DNA from: CAVUAT01 sp963848045
GTDB lineage: Bacteria; Actinomycetota; Thermoleophilia; Solirubrobacterales; 70-9
DNA: 64,000 bases
Direction of reading: 5' to 3'
Assembly (NCBI GenBank): GCA_963848045.1
Contig: CAWKCC010000003.1
Coordinates: 456,616-520,615 of the forward strand
Each line of letters starts with the position of its first letter. Positions within the stretch are counted from its first letter, which is position 1. Position numbers and translations under genes: made by a program. This document shows positions 23,081 to 31,166 of the stretch, piece after piece. A model generated the notes under the pieces. That model made no database searches, had not been told where the DNA came from, and saw nothing but the letters and a program-made list of their open reading frames with translations.

Positions 23081-24175
23081 ATGATCATGGAGATGAAGGA
23101 CCTACCAACAGGCCAATCGGGAAGAGTCAGGGACCGGCGCATCGCGCGGGTCGTCGAGCTTGTCCCGCCGGCCCAGATCCTCGATGACCTGCCGCTGCGC
23201 ACCGAGCAGGAGGACATGGTGCTCGAGCACCGAGCGGAGGTGGCGCGGGTCCTCGACCGCGACGACGACCGCTTGCTGGTGGTGGTCGGCCCGTGCAGCG
23301 TGCACGACGTCGGCGCCGCCATGGACTACGCCCAGCGCCTCGCCGCCCAGGCGGCCGAGCTCAAGGACGACCTCTGCATCGCGATGCGGGTCTACTTCGA
23401 GAAGCCGCGCACCACGATCGGCTGGAAGGGGCTGATCAACGACCCGCACCTCGACGGCAGCGGTGACGTCAACGCGGGCCTGCACATGGCCCGCGGGCTG
23501 CTGCGCGAGGTGCTCGACCTGGGCCTGCCGATCGGCTGCGAGTTCCTCGACCCGATCACGCCGCAGTACATCTCCGACGTGGTCGCCTGGGGGGCGATCG
23601 GGGCGCGCACGACCGAGAGCCAGATCCACCGCCAGCTCGCCTCGGGTCTCTCGATGCCCGTCGGCTTCAAGAACGGCACCGACGGCAACGTCAAGGTCGC
23701 CGTGGATGCGGTTCGTGCGGCCGCCGCCAAGCATGCCTTCGCCGGCGTGGACGTGAGCGGGACGCCCGCGATCCTCCACACCACGGGCAACTCGGACTGC
23801 CACATCATCCTGCGGGGCGGGCGCGCGGCCCCGAACCACTACCCGAGCACGGTCGCGGACGCTCTCGGAAAGCTGCGGGCCGGCGGGCTGCCGGAGCGCC
23901 TGCTGATCGACGCCTCGCATGAGAACAGCGGCAAGGACCACGAGCGCCAGCCCAAGGTCATCGCCGAGATCGCCGACCAGGTCGCGGACGGCAACGAGGC
24001 GATCGTCGGGGTGATGCTCGAGTCGTTCCTTGTCGGGGGGCGCCAGGATCTCGGCTCCGAGGCGCCGCTCGTCTACGGCCAGTCGATCACCGACGCCTGC
24101 ATGGACTGGGACGCGACCCTGCTCGCGCTCGAGCGCCTCGGGGCGGCCGTGCGGGCTCGGCGCCAGGCCGGCTGA
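23081..24175 (+). CDS. aroF: 3-deoxy-7-phosphoheptulonate synthase (DAHP synthase, class I)
   Basis: A 364-residue enzyme that joins phosphoenolpyruvate and erythrose-4-phosphate, the committed step of the shikimate pathway. It belongs to the class I (E. coli AroFGH-like) group: VVVGPCSVHD carries the metal-binding cysteine, then RVYFEKPRTTIGWKGLINDP, GARTTESQIHRQLASGLSMPVGFKNGTDG, and the C-terminal DASHENSGKDHERQ and GVMLESFLVGGRQD. ATG at 23081 has the Shine-Dalgarno AAAGAAGG 5 bases before it. A long leader with an aromatic leader peptide precedes it. tyrA begins 8 bases after its stop. Confidence 0.95.
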   Translation: MIMEMKDLPTGQSGRVRDRRIARVVELVPPAQILDDLPLRTEQEDMVLEHRAEVARVLDRDDDRLLVVVGPCSVHDVGAAMDYAQRLAAQAAELKDDLCIAMRVYFEKPRTTIGWKGLINDPHLDGSGDVNAGLHMARGLLREVLDLGLPIGCEFLDPITPQYISDVVAWGAIGARTTESQIHRQLASGLSMPVGFKNGTDGNVKVAVDAVRAAAAKHAFAGVDVSGTPAILHTTGNSDCHIILRGGRAAPNHYPSTVADALGKLRAGGLPERLLIDASHENSGKDHERQPKVIAEIADQVADGNEAIVGVMLESFLVGGRQDLGSEAPLVYGQSITDACMDWDATLLALERLGAAVRARRQAG

Positions 24176-24183
24176 GCGGTGCG

Positions 24184-25266
24184 ATGAGGATCGCGGTGCT
24201 CGGGGTCGGCCTGATCGGAGGCTCGATCGGGCTCGCCGCTCGTGCCCGGCTCGACGCCGCCGAGGTGACGGGCTGGGATCCCGACCCTGAGCTGCTCGCC
24301 AGGGCCGAGGCGCTGGGGGCGATCGACCGGGCCACCCCCTCGGTGGCGAAAGCGGTCGACGGTGCCGAGTTGGTCTTCTGCGCAGCTCCCGTGGGCTCGC
24401 TCCCCGGGCTGGCCGCCGAGGCGCTGGCGGCCGCGGGGGAGGACACCGCCGTCACCGACGTCGGCTCGGTCAAGCGCGAGGCGCTCGCGGCGTTGGGCGA
24501 GGACCCCCGCTTCATCGGAGGCCATCCCCTGGCGGGAGCGGAGACATCGGGGGTCGAGAACGCGCGAGCGGACCTCTTCGAAGGCGCCCGCTGGTACCTG
24601 ACGCCGACCCCCAGGACCGAGGGCGTCCTGTATGACCGCGTGCAGCGCACCGTCGCCGGCCTGGGCGCCCGGCCGCAGGCGATCGAGGCCGGCGAGCACG
24701 ACCGCCTCATGGCCACCGTCAGCCACCTTCCACATGTGCTGGCCAACGTCCTGGTCGAGCGGGCCTCCGAGGCGCTGGCCGGCGACTCCGAGCGCCTCCC
24801 CGAGGTGGGCCCGAGCTTCCGGGACGCCGCTCGCGTCGCCGGCTCCAACCCCGGGATCTGGGCCGATATCTACACCGGCAACGGCGAGGTGATAGCCGGC
24901 GAGGTCGAGGCCGTGGCCGAGCGGCTTCGCGCCGTCGCCGGTCTGATTCGTGATGGCGATCGAGAGGCGGTCGCCTCCTGGCAGGGCTCGGCCGCGGAGC
25001 GGCGCCGCGAGCTGCTGGAGGCCGAGCTGGCGGGCGGGCCGCTGCACGAACTGCGCCTTCGCGTCACCAACCGGCCGGGGATCGTCGCCGAGATCGCCCT
25101 GGCGTTGGGGCGGGCCTCGGTCAACATCGAGGACATGGCCCTCTATCCGGCGGCCGACATGAGCACGGGCGCGGTCTCGCTCTACGTGGCCGGCGACGAG
25201 GAGGCCGAGCGGGCGGCGGAGCTGATGCGTGAGCTCGGCCATGACGTCACGCTCGTCGAGCGTTGA
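24184..25266 (+). CDS. tyrA: Prephenate dehydrogenase with ACT domain
   Basis: A 360-residue enzyme that oxidises and decarboxylates prephenate to 4-hydroxyphenylpyruvate for tyrosine. The NAD-binding start is IAVLGVGLIGGSIGLAAR, the substrate region includes FIGGHPLAGAETSGVENARADLF, and SHLPHVLANVLV follows. A C-terminal ACT domain from about residue 285 (LRLRVTNRPGIVAEIALALG, NIEDMALYPA) is the usual site for feedback by tyrosine. It is transcribed with aroF and aroA; the aroA TTG start overlaps its stop codon. Confidence 0.93.
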   Translation: MRIAVLGVGLIGGSIGLAARARLDAAEVTGWDPDPELLARAEALGAIDRATPSVAKAVDGAELVFCAAPVGSLPGLAAEALAAAGEDTAVTDVGSVKREALAALGEDPRFIGGHPLAGAETSGVENARADLFEGARWYLTPTPRTEGVLYDRVQRTVAGLGARPQAIEAGEHDRLMATVSHLPHVLANVLVERASEALAGDSERLPEVGPSFRDAARVAGSNPGIWADIYTGNGEVIAGEVEAVAERLRAVAGLIRDGDREAVASWQGSAAERRRELLEAELAGGPLHELRLRVTNRPGIVAEIALALGRASVNIEDMALYPAADMSTGAVSLYVAGDEEAERAAELMRELGHDVTLVER

Positions 25267-26597
25267 GCGCAACGAGCTTCCAGCCCGCCGGCCCCCTGCG
25301 CGGCAGCCTGCGGCCCCCTCCCGACAAGTCGATCTCCCACCGCGCCGCCCTGATCGGGGCGATGTGCGACGGACCCACTCGGATCAGCGGCTATCTCGAA
25401 TCGGCCGACACGCGCTCGACGCTGGAGGCTGTGCGGGCCGTGGGCGCGAAGGTGACCGAGGGGGAGCCGGACGGCGACGGGGGGCTGTTCGTGGAGGTCG
25501 AGGGAGTGGGCCTGCGGGCCGCGCGGCCGGCCGAGATCGACGTGGGCAACGCGGGCACCCTGCTGCGGATCATGCCCGGCTGGCTGGCCGGGCAGGCTCC
25601 TCCGAGCGAGTGGGTGCTCGACGGCGACGAGTCGATACGGCAGCGGCCGGTCGACCGCATCGCCGCGCCGCTGCAGGCGATGGGCGCCCGTGTGCAGAGC
25701 GCCGAGGGCGGCCTGCCGCCGCTGCGGGTGGCCGGTGCTCCGTTGCGCGGCACCGTCCACGAGCTGCCGGTCGCCAGCGCCCAGGTCAAGTCATGCCTGC
25801 TGCTCGCAGGCCTGCTGGCCGAGGGCGAGACGACGGTGATCGAGCCCAGTCCCTCCCGCGATCACACCGAGCGCATGTTGGCCGCGGCGGGCGCCGGAAT
25901 CCGCCGCAGCGGCGAGGCCGTCACGGTCGAGCCCGCCGAGTGGCTCGAATCGGGTGACGTGGCGGTGCCGGCGGACTTCTCCTCGGCGGCCTTCCTGATC
26001 GCGGCGGCGTTGCTGGTGCCCGGCAGCGAGGTCGAGCTGCGCGAGATCGGCATCAACCGCCACCGGATCGGCCTGCTCTCGATCCTGGCGCGGATGGGGG
26101 TGGAGATGGGCGGCGCTCACGGCGCGGCCGGGGCGGCGATGACCGTGCATGACATTCGCGAGCCCGGCCCCGAGCCCGTGGCCACGTTGCGCGTACGTCA
26201 CTCGGCCCTGCGCGGCGCGAGCGTCGAGCCCACCGACGTGCCCGGCGCGATCGACGAGCTGACATTGGTCGCGCTGCTTGGATGCTTCGCCGAGGGTGAG
26301 ACGACCCTGAGCGGTGCGGCTGAGCTGCGGCACAAGGAGTCCGACCGGATCGACGCCGTCGTTGGCGGGCTGAGCGGCCTGGGCGCCGAAATCGAAGCCC
26401 GCGAGGACGGCTTCGTCGTCCAGGGCTCCGGCTCCCTGCGCGGGGGTCGCCTCGACGCGCGCGGCGATCACCGCATGGCCATGCTGGGGGCGGTCGCGGG
26501 GCTCTGCTCCACCGAGGGCGTCGAGGTGGAGGGCTTCGATGCGGTCGCGATCAGCTACCCGCGCTTCGAGCGCGACCTGCGCGGGCTGCTGGGCTAG
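25263..26597 (+). CDS. aroA: 3-phosphoshikimate 1-carboxyvinyltransferase (EPSP synthase)
   Basis: A 444-residue enzyme that transfers enolpyruvyl from PEP to shikimate-3-phosphate. The start PPDKSISHRAALIGAM, the motif SAQVKSCLLLAGLL and SRDHTERML match class II EPSP synthases, while the PEP-site loop reads GNAGTLLRI. The C-terminal half includes ELRHKESDRIDAVVGGL and GDHRMAMLGAVAGL. Start TTG at 25263 overlaps the tyrA stop (TTGA), so translation is coupled. The stop overlaps by 4 bases the stop of the convergent cupin gene. Confidence 0.95.
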   Translation: MSATSFQPAGPLRGSLRPPPDKSISHRAALIGAMCDGPTRISGYLESADTRSTLEAVRAVGAKVTEGEPDGDGGLFVEVEGVGLRAARPAEIDVGNAGTLLRIMPGWLAGQAPPSEWVLDGDESIRQRPVDRIAAPLQAMGARVQSAEGGLPPLRVAGAPLRGTVHELPVASAQVKSCLLLAGLLAEGETTVIEPSPSRDHTERMLAAAGAGIRRSGEAVTVEPAEWLESGDVAVPADFSSAAFLIAAALLVPGSEVELREIGINRHRIGLLSILARMGVEMGGAHGAAGAAMTVHDIREPGPEPVATLRVRHSALRGASVEPTDVPGAIDELTLVALLGCFAEGETTLSGAAELRHKESDRIDAVVGGLSGLGAEIEAREDGFVVQGSGSLRGGRLDARGDHRMAMLGAVAGLCSTEGVEVEGFDAVAISYPRFERDLRGLLG

Positions 26598-26926
26598 CTG
26601 CCTTCTTCGGAGGGGTGGCCCTCGCCGGGCCAGGGCGAGAGCACGAGCAGCAGGCGGGAGTCGCGGTTCGCCGTCACCTCGTGGCGCTCGTTGGGGTCGA
26701 AGATGCAGAGCAGGCCGGTCGAGCCGGTGACCGAGCCGCTGTCTGAGTCCGTGACGGTGATCTCGCCCTCGGTGACCAGCAGCCAGGTTCGCTCATGGAC
26801 CTGGTGCTCTTGAAGCTGCTCGCCGGCGGGCAGGTTGATGACGATCGCGCGGCCCTCGGACTCGGAGTCGAGCACCTGCGGCTGGTGGGCGCCCACCTTC
26901 ATCTCATTGAGGCTCCAGCTCTGCAT
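26594..26926 (-). CDS. Small cupin-domain protein
   Basis: A 110-residue single-domain cupin of unknown function. The beta-barrel motifs are visible as LPAGEQLQEHQVHERTWLLVTEGEITV and LLCIFDPNERHEVTANRDSRLLLVLSPW. Histidines in EHQVHE and ERHEV could form a metal site. Proteins of this size often act as small-ligand sensors or isomerases, but no role can be read here. It converges on aroA with overlapping stops and faces cmk at the other end. On the minus strand a TAGAGT box precedes the ATG by 10 bases. Confidence 0.75.
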   Translation of the reverse strand: MQSWSLNEMKVGAHQPQVLDSESEGRAIVINLPAGEQLQEHQVHERTWLLVTEGEITVTDSDSGSVTGSTGLLCIFDPNERHEVTANRDSRLLLVLSPWPGEGHPSEEGS

Positions 26927-26936
26927 CCTGGGCGGG

Positions 26937-26942
26937 ACTCTA
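26937..26942 (-). promoter_or_regulatory. -10 box TAGAGT of the cupin gene
   Basis: Plus-strand ACTCTA at 26937-26942 reads TAGAGT toward the cupin gene, ending 10 bases before its ATG. Confidence 0.4.
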
Positions 26943-26990
26943 TCGCCGGGCGCGGGGCTCGCGACGCCCGGCGGCGATCCTGGGCGGCCC

Positions 26991-26996
26991 TAGTCT
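26991..26996 (+). promoter_or_regulatory. -10 box TAGTCT of cmk
   Basis: It ends 7 bases before the ATG at 27004. Confidence 0.55.
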
Positions 26997-27003
26997 GAGC
27001 GTC

Positions 27004-27642
27004 ATGGTGATCGCGATCGACGGCCCAGCGGGGGCCGGCAAGTCGACCGTGGCGCGCGCGGTGGCCGGCGAGCTCGGCCTCACCTATCTCGACTCCGGGG
27101 CGATGTACCGAAGCGTCGCGCTGGCCGCCCTGCGCGAGGGCGCCGACCCCGATGACCCCGAGCTGCTGGGCGCCCTCGCCCGGCGGTCCCGGATCGAGTT
27201 CGACGGCCTGGCGGTCAGCCTCGGCGGCGAAGACGTCAGCGAGGCGATCCGCTCGCCCCAGGTCACCGCCGCGGCCTCGCGGGTCTCCGTCCACCCGCAG
27301 GTTCGCGAGGCGATGGTCGCCCGGCAGCGCGAGCTGATCTCCAGCGGTGGCTACGTCGCCGAGGGCCGCGACATCGGCACCGTTGTCAGCCCGGAGTCTC
27401 CCCTCAAGGTCTTCCTCACGGCCAGCCCGGACGAGCGCGCCCGCCGGCGCGCCGCCGAGAGCGGCGAGCAGCTCTCTGAGGTGCGCGATGCGCTCAGGGC
27501 TCGCGATGGTCGCGACACCGCGCGCGAGCACGGCGCGCTGCGGGCGGCCGAGGACGCGGTAGAGATCGACACCACGGGGCGCACCGTCGAGCAGGTCGTC
27601 GCCGAGATAGCGGGCCTGGCGCGCGAGCGGGGGCTGGCATGA
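27004..27642 (+). CDS. cmk: Cytidylate kinase
   Basis: A 212-residue nucleoside monophosphate kinase that phosphorylates CMP and dCMP. The P-loop is DGPAGAGKST at residues 6-15, followed by YLDSGAMYRSVAL, the CMP-binding region AEGRDIGTVVSP, and the lid KVFLTASPDERARRRA. It starts directly behind a -10 box without a Shine-Dalgarno. The ATG of der overlaps its stop (ATGA). The aroA-cmk-der order across this region is common in bacteria; here the cupin gene is inserted on the opposite strand. Confidence 0.95.
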   Translation: MVIAIDGPAGAGKSTVARAVAGELGLTYLDSGAMYRSVALAALREGADPDDPELLGALARRSRIEFDGLAVSLGGEDVSEAIRSPQVTAAASRVSVHPQVREAMVARQRELISSGGYVAEGRDIGTVVSPESPLKVFLTASPDERARRRAAESGEQLSEVRDALRARDGRDTAREHGALRAAEDAVEIDTTGRTVEQVVAEIAGLARERGLA

Positions 27643-29015
27643 GCGAGGGTCCGGGCCCGCACGGAGTGATGCTCGCCGCTGGCCGGCCGAAGGTCGCCGT
27701 GGTCGGCTTCCCCAACGCCGGCAAGAGCACGCTCGTCAACCGGCTCTCGGGCGGCAGCGAGGCGGTCACCGACTCGGAGCCCGGCGTCACGCGGGACCGC
27801 CGTTCGCTGCCCTGCGAGTGGAACGGGGTGCGCTTCGATCTGATCGACACGGGCGGCATGGACCTCGCCGACTCCGACGCCCTGGCTCGCTCGGTGCAAC
27901 AGCAGGCGCGCAACGCGATCGAGGAGGCGGAGCTGATCCTGCTGGTCGTCGACGCGCGCGCGGGGCTGGGGCCCGGCGACGCCGAGCTCGCCGATCTGCT
28001 TCGCCGCTCCGGGAGGCCGGTGCTGGTGGTCGCCAACAAGATCGACCGCCCCGACGGCTCCCAGGCGTCGCTGACGGCGGAGCTGCACTCGCTGGGGCTC
28101 GGGGAGCCCCTCGCGGTCTCGGCCAGCCACGGCCTCGGCACGGGTGACCTGCTCGACCGCGTGACCGGCGAGCTCTCCGAGGCCGGCGCGCCCGCCGCTC
28201 CAGACGACGAGGAGCGCCCGCCCCGGATCGCGATCCTGGGACGCCCGAACGTCGGCAAGTCCTCGCTGCTCAACTCGCTGCTTGGCTCCGAGCGCGTGAT
28301 CGTCTCGGATCGGGCCGGCACCACGCGGGACCCCGTGGACACCGGGGTGCTGGTGCGCGGAGCGCCCGCCGTCCTCGTGGACACCGCGGGGCTGCGGCGC
28401 AGCGGCAAGGTCGGGGGGTCGGTCGGCTACTACGCCCAGATCCGCGCCGAGCGCGCCGCCGAGCGCGCCGACGCCGCGATCGTCGTCTGCGACGCATCCG
28501 AGGGGCTGACGGGCGAGGATCTGCGAGTCGGCGAGCTGGCGATGAGGTCAGGTTGCGCGACCGTGCTCGCCCTCAACAAGTGGGATATCGGGCGCACCGA
28601 CCTCGACGACGCTCGCGCCCGCGCCCACAAGAAGCTTCGGCTCCGCCCGCCCGTGCTGACCTGCTCGGCCGTGACCGGGCGCGGCGTCGGCGCGGTGCTG
28701 AACCAAGCACTGGCCCTCGCGGAGCGCTCGTCGGCGCGGATCCCGACCGGTGAGCTCAACCGCTTCGTCGCCGGCGTCGTCGCCGAGCGGCCGCCGCCCT
28801 CCAAGCGGGGCAGGCGCCTTCGCCTCTACTACTCGGCGCAGGTCGAGCGCAGGCCCCCCCGGATCGCCATCCAGGTCAACGATCGGCGTCTGATCGACCG
28901 CAGCTGGGCGTTTCACCTCGAGAACCGCCTGCGCGAGGCCTACGGGCTCGAGGGCGTCCCCCTGGTGATCGACTTCGTGCCGCGGGGCGGCCAGCAGCGG
29001 CGACGGGCTGTATAA
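27639..29015 (+). CDS. der: Ribosome assembly GTPase Der (EngA)
   Basis: A 458-residue protein with two GTPase domains in tandem, needed for 50S subunit maturation. The first has GFPNAGKSTLVNRL (G1), DTGGMD (G3) and NKIDRP (G4). The second, from about residue 195, has GRPNVGKSSLLNSLLG, DTAGLRR and LNKWD. A C-terminal KH-like domain ends with RPPRIAIQVNDRRLIDRSW and VPLVIDFVPRG. It overlaps cmk by 4 bases and is followed within 10 bases by the DUF3352 gene. Confidence 0.96.
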   Translation: MSEGPGPHGVMLAAGRPKVAVVGFPNAGKSTLVNRLSGGSEAVTDSEPGVTRDRRSLPCEWNGVRFDLIDTGGMDLADSDALARSVQQQARNAIEEAELILLVVDARAGLGPGDAELADLLRRSGRPVLVVANKIDRPDGSQASLTAELHSLGLGEPLAVSASHGLGTGDLLDRVTGELSEAGAPAAPDDEERPPRIAILGRPNVGKSSLLNSLLGSERVIVSDRAGTTRDPVDTGVLVRGAPAVLVDTAGLRRSGKVGGSVGYYAQIRAERAAERADAAIVVCDASEGLTGEDLRVGELAMRSGCATVLALNKWDIGRTDLDDARARAHKKLRLRPPVLTCSAVTGRGVGAVLNQALALAERSSARIPTGELNRFVAGVVAERPPPSKRGRRLRLYYSAQVERRPPRIAIQVNDRRLIDRSWAFHLENRLREAYGLEGVPLVIDFVPRGGQQRRRAV

Positions 29016-29018
29016 GGG
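29011..29018 (+). promoter_or_regulatory. Possible -10 region TATAAGGG of the DUF3352 gene
   Basis: It begins inside the der stop region and ends 7 bases before the GTG at 29026; it fits TAnnnT imperfectly. Confidence 0.35.
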
Positions 29019-29025
29019 TCCGCTC

Positions 29026-31146
29026 GTGGAAGGCTCCCGTTCCAAGCGACCGGCCTCGCCGAAGTCCTCCGGCTCCAAGCGGCGGAGCGGAAGTGGCAAG
29101 CCCAAGGGCTCCGATGCAGGCAAGACAAGGTCGGCCGGCGGCGCCGGCAAGAAGACGACGAGCTCGGCCGCCGCCCGATCGAGACCCAAGGCGAAGCCGA
29201 CCGCGAGACCGAAGGCTAAGGCGACCGCGAAGGCCAAGGCGGAGCCGAAGGCGAAGGCGGCCGCGAAGGCGAAGGCGACCCCGAAGCCGAGCACGAGGGC
29301 GAGAGGGACGGCGCCCGCGAGGCAGAAGGCGCGCGGCAGGCCGGGGAGCAAGGCGAAGGCGGAGGGCGGGCGCGGGACGGGCAGGAGCTCAAAGCCGCTG
29401 GGCCTCTGGTTCCGCGCCTCGACGCGGGTGCGCGCCGCCGGCTACTGGCTGCGCGAGAAGGGGCAGGCCCTGGTGCCCCTGCTGCGGCGCGCGGGAGAGG
29501 ATGCCTCGGATCGCTGGCTGCGCAGCTCGCGCGGCGCCCGCATCGGGGTCGCAGCCGGGGCCGGCGTGCTGGCGTTGCTGGCCTTCGCGAGGTTTGCCCC
29601 ACTCGATGCGATTCCCTGCCAGGTCTCGGCGGTCAATGAATGCGCTCCAGCGGACGAGGCCATCGCCTTTGTCCCGGCCGACGCGCTCCTGTACGCGCAC
29701 GTCACGCTCGATCAGGGGACCACCCAGTTCGAGCGCGCCTCGAAGGCCTTCGAGAGCCTCCCCGACCTTCGCACCATCGCCGCGGCCGAGTTGCCCGCAG
29801 CTGTGCCCACCCCTTCGGGTGCCCAGGTCGATCCGGCGGCTGACGTGCTGCCCTGGGCCGATCGCGAGCTGGCGCTGGCGCTGATCCCCGGCCCCCGCAA
29901 GACCTCGTCGCCTGTGTTCATCGCCGGAGTCGGCGACAGGCAGGGCGCCGAGCAGTTCGTGGCCAAGATCGCGCCCACCGGCGCGACTCCGGCGGCCGAG
30001 AAGCAGGGCGACGCGGAGCTCGGCGTCTACCCGGGGGGATTCGCGGCCGCCTACGCCGACGACCAACTGCTGGTTGGCGACGAGGGCGCGGTGAGGGCCG
30101 CGCTCAAGACAAGGGCGGGAGGCGAGCAGGCGCTACAGGACTCGGCGCGCGACGAGCCCCGTGAGGAGCTGCCGGAGGCCCGCTTCGCCGAGGCCTACCT
30201 CTCCCGTGCCGGGGTCCGGCGCCTGCTGGCGGGCAGGACCGGGACCGCGCAGCAGCTCGAGACCTTCGTCGACTACCGGGCCACCAGCGGACTCGCGGCC
30301 GCGCTGGTGGCCAGGGAGGGGGGCATCGAGCTCGACCTCGTCAGTCATCTCGACCCCAAGCTGGCGAAGGCGAACCCCAGCGTCTTCTCGGAGCTGCCCG
30401 ACTTCGAGCCGACCCTCGCCGACGAGGCGGGGGAGCGCGCGATCGGATACGTGGGCGTGGGGGAGGCCGGCCCGGCTCTCGCCGGGGCGCTGAAGCAGGC
30501 GGGCCCCGAGGCGACGGGCCTGGCCGCTGCCCTGCGCTCGCTGGCCGGGAGGCTCGAGCGAGAGGCCGGGGTGAACCCGCTCCAGGACCTGTTGCCTGCG
30601 CTCGGCGGGCAGGCGGCGCTGGTCGCCGAGCCCACCGACGGGGCCCCCTTCGCCAGCCTGATCTTCACGGACGTCGACAGCGAGCAGGCCGACGAGCCGC
30701 TCGCCCGCCTGCAGCGGCCGCTGCTGCAGGCCCTGGGAACCGGGGGAGGTGCTCAGGTGCCTCGCTTCGAGGAGACGGAGGTGGACGGCGTCACGATCAA
30801 CTCGGTCCGGGCCTCTCCCACGATCAACCTCTCCTACGCGCTGTTCGATGACAAGCTCGTGATCAGCACTGATCCCGCCGGCGTCGCCCAGGTTCGCGCG
30901 GGGGGTGACGGACTCGCCGACGCGGAAACCTTCAAGCGCGCCACTGAGAACCTCCCCGAGCAGGTCTCAGCGCTAGTCTTCCTCAACCTCGACGAGCTCT
31001 TCGGCCAGGTGACTCGAACGGACCTGGTCGAGGATCCCTTCTTCGCCAACTTGAGCGTCCTTTTCGACAACGCGTCCTCGCTCGGGCTCGCCGTCAACGG
31101 TGACGACGACAGCATCCGCTCCGAGCTCTTCCTGGCACTCGACTAG
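29026..31146 (+). CDS. Membrane-anchored DUF3352-like protein with histone H1-like N-terminal tail
   Basis: A 706-residue protein of unknown function. Residues 1 to about 120 are almost wholly Lys, Ala, Pro, Arg and Ser, with repeated KAKA and PKAK units like a histone H1 tail. One membrane helix follows at about 170-188 (IGVAAGAGVLALLAF). The rest is a large extracytoplasmic domain resembling DUF3352 (FVPADALLYAHVTLDQG, LPWADRELALALIPG, LVSHLDPK, and LVFLNLDELFGQV near the end). By the positive-inside rule the basic tail should lie in the cytoplasm, where it could touch DNA or RNA. GTG at 29026 was kept. metK follows 20 bases later. Confidence 0.75.
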   Translation: MEGSRSKRPASPKSSGSKRRSGSGKPKGSDAGKTRSAGGAGKKTTSSAAARSRPKAKPTARPKAKATAKAKAEPKAKAAAKAKATPKPSTRARGTAPARQKARGRPGSKAKAEGGRGTGRSSKPLGLWFRASTRVRAAGYWLREKGQALVPLLRRAGEDASDRWLRSSRGARIGVAAGAGVLALLAFARFAPLDAIPCQVSAVNECAPADEAIAFVPADALLYAHVTLDQGTTQFERASKAFESLPDLRTIAAAELPAAVPTPSGAQVDPAADVLPWADRELALALIPGPRKTSSPVFIAGVGDRQGAEQFVAKIAPTGATPAAEKQGDAELGVYPGGFAAAYADDQLLVGDEGAVRAALKTRAGGEQALQDSARDEPREELPEARFAEAYLSRAGVRRLLAGRTGTAQQLETFVDYRATSGLAAALVAREGGIELDLVSHLDPKLAKANPSVFSELPDFEPTLADEAGERAIGYVGVGEAGPALAGALKQAGPEATGLAAALRSLAGRLEREAGVNPLQDLLPALGGQAALVAEPTDGAPFASLIFTDVDSEQADEPLARLQRPLLQALGTGGGAQVPRFEETEVDGVTINSVRASPTINLSYALFDDKLVISTDPAGVAQVRAGGDGLADAETFKRATENLPEQVSALVFLNLDELFGQVTRTDLVEDPFFANLSVLFDNASSLGLAVNGDDDSIRSELFLALD

Positions 31147-31166
31147 AACCCGGAGGCAGCGATCAC

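Noticed and set aside
31147..31166. SAM riboswitch before metK
   Set aside because: Only 20 bases separate metK from the preceding gene, and no SAM-riboswitch-like stem set is seen.
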